NCBI GenBank assembly: GCA_963693635.1
Contig: CAVOBC010000135.1
Location: forward strand, 1-11,332
Direction: 5' to 3'
Source of the DNA: CAVOBC01 sp963693635
GTDB lineage: Bacteria; Pseudomonadota; Gammaproteobacteria; Pseudomonadales; Azotimanducaceae
Length of the DNA: 11,332 bases
Shown: piece after piece, positions 6,550 to 11,332 of the stretch
Layout of the letters: each line of letters begins with the position of its first letter
Numbering within the stretch: the first letter of the stretch is position 1
Program-made: the position numbers and the translations under genes
Notes under the pieces: model-generated
Told to the model about the DNA's origin: nothing
The model's database searches: none
What the model saw: the letters and a program-made list of their open reading frames with translations, nothing else

Positions 6550-7413
6550 ATGGACAATCCGAGTTTTGTTACACACAGCGAGACGTTCCTGCAGGACGGC
6601 GTCGTTCTGCTGCCAAACGTGCTGGACGAGGCGGCAATGGCGCGGGTCGAGCGCGCCTATGACTGGAGCGCTGCGCAGCATTCGCCAGCCCTGCAGGACT
6701 TCTCATCGAGCGACGATGAGGAGTTCATCGCCGACACCGGCAGTTCTATCCGGGAACCGGTTTATCAGACCCTGCTCAGCGATACAGTAATCGGCGACAT
6801 CGCCCACGGGCTGTTCGGCGGCGAGAGCCCGGTATGGTATCTGGGCGAGCAGATATTCCTCAAACAGGGTCCAGAGGGCACGCGCCGCACACCGTGGCAC
6901 CAGGACACGCCCTACGGCAATTTCATGGGGCCGAAGTTACTTGCCGTCTGGATTCCGCTCGACGAGATTCCCCGCAGCGGGAGCCTCGAGGTGGTGCGTG
7001 GCTCACACCGCAGCACCCTGTACAACGGCTCACGCTTCGAGCCGGGCGACGACACGGCGCCGCTCTATCCCGAGAGTGACCTGCCACGGCTGCCCGAAAT
7101 CGAGAGCGAGCGCGATCAGTGGGACATCGTCGGCTGCACGCTCACGCCCGGTGACGTTATCGCTTTTCACATTGGCTGTTTGCATGGCGGCGGCGGCACA
7201 GCCCCCGGCGTGCAACGGCGCTCTCTTGTGCTGCGCTTCGTCGGGGACGACGTGGTCTGGGTAGAGCGCAATGAGGTCGCACATCCCGACTCGTCCGTCG
7301 CACGACGCGCCAGGGCTGCAGCCGCGGCTGGGCGTCCACCTCGCATCGCGACGCCCCCACCCCTCGGTGAACCCGTCTGGCGATCGCATCGATTTACACA
7401 AGTGCGCCCATGA
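6550..7413 (+). CDS. Phytanoyl-CoA dioxygenase (PhyH) family protein
   Basis: A 287-residue Fe(II)/2-oxoglutarate dioxygenase of the PhyH family. The N-terminus SETFLQDGVVLLPNVLD is the standard opening (F-x-x-DG-x-x-x-L). The iron triad is His117-x-Asp119 in TPWHQDTPY and His212 in GCLHGGGG, and an Arg pair (223-224) eleven to twelve residues later is placed to bind 2-oxoglutarate. LAVWIPLDEIPRSGSLEVVRGSHR is the typical core block with a PCNG-like turn replaced by PRSG. The length is normal; the last 40 residues are Ala/Arg/Pro-rich. ATG 6550 has GGAGG six to ten bases upstream. Substrates of bacterial PhyH proteins range from acyl-CoAs to phosphonates and secondary metabolites; none can be chosen here. 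It is convergent with the GST-like gene. Confidence 0.92.
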   Translation: MDNPSFVTHSETFLQDGVVLLPNVLDEAAMARVERAYDWSAAQHSPALQDFSSSDDEEFIADTGSSIREPVYQTLLSDTVIGDIAHGLFGGESPVWYLGEQIFLKQGPEGTRRTPWHQDTPYGNFMGPKLLAVWIPLDEIPRSGSLEVVRGSHRSTLYNGSRFEPGDDTAPLYPESDLPRLPEIESERDQWDIVGCTLTPGDVIAFHIGCLHGGGGTAPGVQRRSLVLRFVGDDVVWVERNEVAHPDSSVARRARAAAAAGRPPRIATPPPLGEPVWRSHRFTQVRP

Positions 7414-7504
7414 CGGGCAACCCGCAGGAACACGCGTATCACCACTTGTCGTCCGCGAACAGAAGTGCCAGCAGTCGTGAAATCGCCGTTGAATCGAATG
7501 GCAG

Positions 7505-8635
7505 CTACAGCCAAACCTCAAGGTTGTTCTGCCTGCCAATCTGTCTCGACAGCCTGAAGTCCAGGACCTCGGCCATGTCGCAGGCAGACAGCAACGCCAT
7601 CACATCATCGCGGCCCTGCCCATCAAGTGCTTCAAACTCATCCTGCACCCGTTTCAGCACGTAAAACCGAAAGGGCTGCGCCATGGTACTGACCGCTGTC
7701 CGCACGCCGTCCGCCCCCACGATGTTGAAATCGCACGTTCCGACACCGCGTTCGACCTCGGTTCCAGCAGGTACGTCCGGATTCGCATCCAGCCACCCAT
7801 TGATGTACTCGCACGCAGCCCGGCTCTCCGGAACATAGTCGATGGCAAAGTGCTTCAGAACATCGATTAACGTTTGCGGAACGTCATCACCGCCCAGATA
7901 CGCTTCCTCTCTGGGGTAGAACTCACCGATATCGGGCTCGGGTCGATTCATGCGCTCAACCCAGCGAAACGCTCTGACCGCATGAGTCTGCATCAGGTTG
8001 AGTGGCTTGGGGTCGCGCCCCAGGTGACCGTACAGAGGTGCCATCATCCCGAAGTCACCAATGCACGGCTTGCCACCGAGCAGATAGGGATGTTCTGAGA
8101 AGTGCGCGTTGAGCTTTTTCAGCAACGACAAGTGCATCGACTCGATGAGCGAATGCGTCGCAGGTGTCACTCCCCAGGCGGGATTTACATTTTCGCGAAT
8201 GAACTGCATCCGCTCGACTGCCGCTGCCTCCGAGTTTTCACGGTAAATCGTTGCAAAGTGAAACTTCAGAAAGTCCTCGTTGTCCTGATCGAAGTTCCAG
8301 CGATAGTGCATGCATGCCCGCAATAGTCCCTCCGCGCCGATGGCATCGAACAACCGGCTCACGATGCGCTGCCTGGGGGTCGTTGGCGAAAATGGATGTC
8401 CGGCTTTCTGTTCAAAATGATCGATGATTGCAACGCCATCACGAATCACGCTGCCGTCGGGGAACTCGAGCGTCGGAATACCTCGACGCCCACCGGCTTT
8501 CGGCAGCACCGACTCGAAGAAGTGCTCGGTTGCATGCGGCACCTCTCGATACGCGATTGCCGCCTTGATCAGATAGCTTCGCGCCCGGCCTGAATACAGT
8601 GACATCGGCGAGGCATAAAGCGTGACTTCGTTCAT
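7505..8635 (-). CDS. GST-like protein with long C-terminal extension
   Basis: A 376-residue protein with a thioredoxin-fold GST N-domain (residues about 3-78: TLYASPMSLYSGRARSYL, the cis-Pro in GIPTLEFPDG with Pro54, then IRDGVAIIDHFE). The helical GST C-domain runs to about residue 235, with LLGGKPCIGDFGMMAPLYGHL as the usual N-capping region. A further 140 residues follow that are not part of a standard GST, which is about 200-230 long. The tail includes RGVGTCDFNIV and QPFRFYVLKRVQDEF. The catalytic Ser/Tyr/Cys of GST cannot be fixed by eye. ATG 8633-8635 has AGGAA about five bases upstream. It lies 172 bp behind the 357-residue gene in the same direction, so it may be the third gene of the selenoprotein operon or have its own promoter. 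Its role (glutathione conjugation, dehalogenation or isomerisation) is open. Confidence 0.85.
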   Translation of the reverse strand: MNEVTLYASPMSLYSGRARSYLIKAAIAYREVPHATEHFFESVLPKAGGRRGIPTLEFPDGSVIRDGVAIIDHFEQKAGHPFSPTTPRQRIVSRLFDAIGAEGLLRACMHYRWNFDQDNEDFLKFHFATIYRENSEAAAVERMQFIRENVNPAWGVTPATHSLIESMHLSLLKKLNAHFSEHPYLLGGKPCIGDFGMMAPLYGHLGRDPKPLNLMQTHAVRAFRWVERMNRPEPDIGEFYPREEAYLGGDDVPQTLIDVLKHFAIDYVPESRAACEYINGWLDANPDVPAGTEVERGVGTCDFNIVGADGVRTAVSTMAQPFRFYVLKRVQDEFEALDGQGRDDVMALLSACDMAEVLDFRLSRQIGRQNNLEVWL

Positions 8636-8727
8636 CTTATTTCCTACCTGGCTTTGACTCGTCGGGGTTGTGTCTGACGACCCGGAAGCGATTGCGATCG
8701 AAGGCCGAGCAGATTACGCCGAGCGCA

Positions 8728-8781
8728 AAGCGAACGTGAAATTCGTCTATTCATGGCTCGCGAAGCGAACATGAAATCCGT
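8728..8781. repeat. Imperfect direct repeat upstream of the GST-like gene
   Basis: AAGCGAACGTGAAATTCGT (8728-8746) recurs as AAGCGAACATGAAATCCGT (8763-8781): 19 bases with two differences, 35 bases apart start to start. The pair lies in the spacer between the 357-residue gene and the GST-like gene, 93-146 bases upstream of the latter's start. It could be a double binding site for a regulator or the trace of a small duplication. Confidence 0.55.
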
Positions 8782-8807
8782 GCATCACTGCGAACCCACG
8801 CGGCGGA

Positions 8808-9881
8808 TCAGTCGCCTGCGAGGCCTGGCACTTCACAGAATTGATTGTTCTCGACCAGCATACTGACGGGGCTGTTGGCGTGGCCAGCGCCACCCCAGCT
8901 TGGCATCACCATCGAATAGAGCCCGCTGCCGCCTGCGACCATGATCAGGATGTTCTCCGGTTTTGCGAACGCGCAATAGGTATCGCCCGAGAACCTGGAC
9001 CCGAACCCGCCGCCATAGCGATCGTGGTCAGCCGTCGGCAGGTGCGTGAGTTCCCACAACCGCTCGGCCACCGCGTCCCGACTCAGATTAGAGCGCGCGA
9101 AGACACTGGCATGTTTTGGGCCAAGACACACGAGTGCGCTCCCCGAGGTCAGTACCGCGTTGTTGGTCGCAAGATTCGCGAGCCCGATGGATAAGACATG
9201 AAGTAGCTTCTCCGCATCCTCCGGGTCATCCGCATTGTCGCTGTAGATGACCGAATGCGGCCCTTCACAGCCAAGAACCGTGACCACGCTGTCTGACGCG
9301 TCAAACCCCAAGCTTGTGTGCAAGGGCGGAAACGGCGACTCCTCTTCTGCCTCGGCAAGGCAATAGGTGAATTTGCCGGGATGCCCAAGCAATGCCATGT
9401 CTGAGACGCCGGGACGACCTCCGCCGATATTGATCATGCATAGCCGCAACGCTCTGCCGATGCTGGCATTCGCCCGGTGTCCGGGTCCCAGGGCACCGAA
9501 GCCAGATGCGACGTGACCGCACTCATCCCGCGCAGGCCCGTTGACGATAATCAACGGCGCGGTGCAGTGCGTCGTTGCCTGCACCTCCGTGAGATCGAAA
9601 CGCGGGTCTACGACCGCTTTGACCGCAGCGATCACAAGCGGCATGTAGTCCGGAATGCACCCGGCCATGACCGCCGCCGTCGCTACTTTTTCGACCGTCG
9701 CGATACCCATTCCGGGTCCCATCGCGCCGAGCGACATATCTGCGTCCATGCCACTTGCCAGCACAAGTCGCTCCACGCGCTCAGGCGTTGGAATAACGAC
9801 CGGCAAGCCGTCGGTGCAGTCAAGCTCGTGCAGCAGTTCCAGCGCTATCGCTTCGTCGCCAGCTTCTAACAGGTTGCTCAT
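8808..9881 (-). CDS. Conserved protein of unknown function, translationally coupled to the UGSC selenoprotein
   Basis: A 357-residue protein, apparently soluble, with no signal peptide or membrane segment. Conserved-looking blocks: DGLPVVIPTPERVERL (24-39), MGPGMGIATVEKVATAAVMAGCIPDYMPLVIAA (54-86), VQATTHCTAPLIIVNGP (100-116), GFGALGPGHRANASIGRALRL (127-147), NIGGGRPG (151-158), GHPGKFTYCLAEAEEESPF (166-184), VTVLGCEGPHS (200-210) and a Gly-rich GGGFGSRF (290-297). It holds ten Cys (22, 75, 106, 121, 148, 174, 205, 252, 303, 349), several in these blocks. I recall such proteins as widespread but uncharacterised. Its ATG (9879-9881) overlaps the TGA stop of the selenoprotein gene as ATGA and lacks a clear ribosome site of its own, so its translation is probably coupled. 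That argues for a shared process or complex. No reaction can be assigned. Confidence 0.85.
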   Translation of the reverse strand: MSNLLEAGDEAIALELLHELDCTDGLPVVIPTPERVERLVLASGMDADMSLGAMGPGMGIATVEKVATAAVMAGCIPDYMPLVIAAVKAVVDPRFDLTEVQATTHCTAPLIIVNGPARDECGHVASGFGALGPGHRANASIGRALRLCMINIGGGRPGVSDMALLGHPGKFTYCLAEAEEESPFPPLHTSLGFDASDSVVTVLGCEGPHSVIYSDNADDPEDAEKLLHVLSIGLANLATNNAVLTSGSALVCLGPKHASVFARSNLSRDAVAERLWELTHLPTADHDRYGGGFGSRFSGDTYCAFAKPENILIMVAGGSGLYSMVMPSWGGAGHANSPVSMLVENNQFCEVPGLAGD

Positions 9882-10411
9882 GCTGCGAACCGATCTACAA
9901 TTTCGTCGACGACGTTCTCCGCGATCATCTGCATGTTCGACTCACCTGTGCCCGCCACCGGATGCGGCAGCTGTACCCGGGGCACACTGGGCATGCCAAC
10001 AGATTGTGCAACGAAGTCGCCTTGAGGCCAGAAATCTTCAGTGACCAGTGAAACCGAGGGGATACCAAGTCTCGCAATATTAATGCCGTCACGCACGGTG
10101 CCGGATGTACAACTCCCTCAGTGGCCGTAGGCAGCAATCGCCACCTGACAGTTTGCCGTGATCTCCGAGAGCATCTCGGCGCTCGCTGGAACACCTGCAT
10201 TGCCCTTGTTCCAGAGCCTGGTTGTTACGTTGGGCAGACGTTCCTTCAATACGGTCGCGACTTTCGAAAGAAACACCTCCGAATCCGGAAAGCCATTTGC
10301 CAACAGGCCGATGGTCACGCCAGCACCATCACCCGCCCTTATATCGCGCGCAAGATCGTATTGCTCGATCGGCGTCGCAATGTCACCTCTTGGATCATGA
10401 AACCTGACCAT
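9878..10411 (-). CDS. UGSC family selenoprotein (in-frame TGA read as selenocysteine)
   Basis: Read straight through the TGA at 10118-10120, this is a 177-residue protein. The first part (1-97) has IGLLANGFPDSEVFLSKVATVLKE (34-57), then a strand AIAAYGH. Sec98-Gly99-Ser100-Cys101 follows, then TSGTVRDGINIARLGIPSVSLVTEDF (102-127) and VQLPHPVAG in the last third. This order (LLxNGKPN-like, UGSCTSxxVxDxIxLxxxGIP, then PHP) is what I know of the UGSC (seleno)protein family, in which the first motif residue is Sec or Cys. The pair Sec98-x-x-Cys101 resembles a redox CxxC site, but no activity has been established to my knowledge. ATG 10409-10411 has GGAGG five bases upstream on the minus strand; a TATGAT box (10438-10443) may be its -10. 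The gene ends with an ATGA overlap to the 357-residue gene. Standard translation would split it at the TGA; homology continues on both sides in frame with no indel, so recoding explains it better than decay. Confidence 0.88.
10086..10098 (-). promoter_or_regulatory. Candidate bacterial SECIS hairpin
   Basis: In the mRNA, CCGU-GCGUG-ACGG forms a four-pair stem with a five-base loop whose first base is G, which is 24 bases after the UGA. Known bacterial SECIS elements sit just behind the UGA, inside the coding region, with a G at the start of a small apical loop at roughly this distance. An alternative fold uses CCG/CGG outside GCA/UGC with a CCG loop. The stem is short, so this is a plausible but unproven SelB-binding site. 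Confidence 0.4.
10118..10120 (-). other. Selenocysteine codon (recoded TGA)
   Basis: The minus-strand codon TGA is followed by GGG AGT TGT, giving U-G-S-C exactly. It is codon 98 of the 177-codon gene. It stands where family members have Sec or Cys. Confidence 0.85.
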
Positions 10412-10459
10412 GTGCTCCTCCTCTCTGGATTTGACTCATCATATACGGCGAGGAAACCT

Positions 10460-10630
10460 ATGTGCCAGCACGCACAAGACAACAAAACACCGAGTCTGCC
10501 TGTTCAATTGTGCCCGGAGTGTGGCGACTACGTCAGCGAAGACGTCGCCTTCAGCCATCGAGAAGATCGCCACGCCGATCGCTTTGCCGTGTCTTACCGC
10601 GTTTTACCGATGAAGCCTGCAACGAGTTGA
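10460..10630 (+). CDS. Possible small zinc-finger-like protein
   Basis: A 56-codon ORF starting MCQHAQDNKT with GAGGA five bases ahead of its ATG. Cys18-x2-Cys21 (LCPECGDYV) is followed by His33 and His38 (FSHREDRH), a C-x2-C-x11-H-x4-H spacing like a C2H2 zinc finger. The ORF is divergent from the selenoprotein gene, with 48 bp between the two starts, a layout seen for regulators and their targets. Against it: its 3' part overlaps the end of the minus-strand membrane-protein gene by 80 bases, and I recognise no family. It may be a chance ORF. Confidence 0.3.
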   Translation: MCQHAQDNKTPSLPVQLCPECGDYVSEDVAFSHREDRHADRFAVSYRVLPMKPATS

Positions 10631-11075
10631 TCAGCGCGCGCAACTCTCCGTTCACAGTCCACTGGCTGTCTTGCTGCCACCAATGCGCGCCGACATCGCA
10701 TTCGATCAACCGACCAATCAACGGCATGGTGTGGGCGATAATCTCCTGAGGCACGAACTCGAAACCGAGTTGCAGTTTCTGTTGATGCCAAAGGTTATCG
10801 ATGGTCCGCATCATCGTACTGACATAAGCACTGAAGCGCACTGCTTCGGCGGCTGTTAGCGCCTCGTTAGCGAGCGCACGAACGTAGATATCAGCCATCT
10901 CACCATCTGAGGCCAGGAGGGATTGACTGTGATTCAAGAGGGCCGCGATCTGACTAATCGAGTTGGCATTCGCGATCTCGTTTGACCGCTCAAGCGAAGC
11001 CGAATTCTCCCGAACCTGTACCGCCAGGTAGCCGATCGTCAGGACGGCAGCAATCGCCCCGATGATCTCGCCCAT
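10551..11075 (-). CDS. Small membrane-anchored protein of unknown function
   Basis: Taken from ATG 11073-11075, the protein has 174 residues. It begins MGEIIGAIAAVLTIGYLAVQVREN, one N-terminal membrane helix (about 3-21), and the rest is mainly helical and probably cytoplasmic (NSISQIAALLNHSQSLLAS, VRFSAYVSTMMRTIDNLWHQQKLQL, SQWTVNGELRALINSL). I know this as a common type of uncharacterised protein, usually opening with a short DWxAIGAIGEIIGAIAVV-like stretch. Here the matching residues IDWQAIGA lie just upstream of the chosen ATG without a standard start. The true start may be an ATC/ATT at about 11097-11108, or the original start codon may have mutated. The open frame goes back to 11273, but that extension (Arg/Ser/Pro-rich) is not family-like. 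No good ribosome site is seen for ATG 11073. Confidence 0.7.
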   Translation of the reverse strand: MGEIIGAIAAVLTIGYLAVQVRENSASLERSNEIANANSISQIAALLNHSQSLLASDGEMADIYVRALANEALTAAEAVRFSAYVSTMMRTIDNLWHQQKLQLGFEFVPQEIIAHTMPLIGRLIECDVGAHWWQQDSQWTVNGELRALINSLQASSVKRGKTRQSDRRGDLLDG

Positions 11076-11262
11076 TGCGCCTATCGCTTGCCAGTCGATG
11101 CGCTCAATGGGGCTGCTGGGACGACGGAGCCGAAAACAGACAAGCGACGACGCACAACCAGGTACTGGATAGCCATCACTCAATGCAGAAAGTCCGGATT
11201 TAGCCTCATGGCAGGGAGATCTACCTGCGCGTACGATCAGCCCAAATACCGGAGGAATCGAT

Positions 11263-11332
11263 ATGGCCGACAATGACAGCTGGGAAGATCGAGTGAAACA
11301 TGCAAGTGAAACGTATTCGCGATTCGTGCCGG
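11263..11332 (+). CDS. Start of a gene cut by the window end
   Basis: ATG 11263 is preceded by GGAGG at 11251-11255 with a seven-base gap, a strong ribosome site. The frame stays open for 23 codons to the window end, beginning MADNDSWEDRVKHASETYSR. Too little is present to name a family. It is divergent from the membrane-protein gene, and the 187 bases between the two starts should hold both promoters. Confidence 0.6.
   Translation, partial: MADNDSWEDRVKHASETYSRFVP

Noticed and set aside
7030..7539. 169-codon minus-strand ORF opposite the PhyH-type gene
   Set aside because: Antisense shadow with unlikely composition.
10121..10459. Long plus-strand ORF antisense to the selenoprotein gene
   Set aside because: Its composition (Arg/Cys/Tyr-rich) and lack of any family features mark it as a shadow; only the part from 10460 has its own ribosome site and motif.
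1..11332. CRISPR array, tRNA, rRNA or riboswitch
   Set aside because: No regularly spaced repeats, cloverleaf or conserved RNA core was seen on reading both strands; no structure search could be run.

Overview
The window looks like part of a bacterial chromosome of moderately high GC, probably a proteobacterium. A marine gammaproteobacterial or similar lineage is a guess from the mix of PhyH- and TauD-type dioxygenases, amidohydrolase-2, VOC and GST-like genes; no rRNA, tRNA or taxonomic marker is present. Most genes have recognisable Shine-Dalgarno sites.

Left part (1-3660): a sparsely coding stretch with signs of gene decay. Two intact genes, a DoxX-family membrane protein (318-758, +) and a short-chain dehydrogenase (1229-1996, -), sit among fragments. 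These are a stop-riddled remnant of a DUF3604-like gene (3-131, +), a minus-strand acidic C-terminal fragment of unknown origin (2268-2366), a frameshifted C-terminal piece of an IS91/IS801-type transposase (about 2622-2765, +) and a 5'-truncated HNH endonuclease (2834-3241, -).

Middle (3664-8635): a catabolic-looking set. An amidohydrolase-2 family enzyme (3664-4866) is followed after 30 bp by a TauD/TfdA-type Fe(II)/2-oxoglutarate dioxygenase (4897-5808, TTG start), with a rho-independent terminator behind it. A VOC-fold protein (-) and a PhyH-type dioxygenase (+) are transcribed divergently. Then comes a long GST-like protein (-).

Right part (8808-10411, -): the highlight. A gene of 177 codons carries an in-frame TGA at 10118-10120 that reads directly into Gly-Ser-Cys. 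This gives the U-G-S-C motif of the UGSC selenoprotein family, with family-like sequence on both sides of the TGA. Ordinary gene calling would split it into two ORFs or call it broken. It overlaps by 4 bp (ATGA) a 357-residue conserved protein of unknown function rich in Cys and Gly, and the GST-like gene follows in the same direction. Together these form a candidate selenol/thiol operon. A possible bacterial SECIS hairpin lies 19-32 nt after the UGA.

Right edge: a possible 56-residue zinc-finger-like ORF divergent from the selenoprotein, a small membrane-anchored hypothetical protein (-), and the first 23 codons of a further plus-strand gene cut by the window end.
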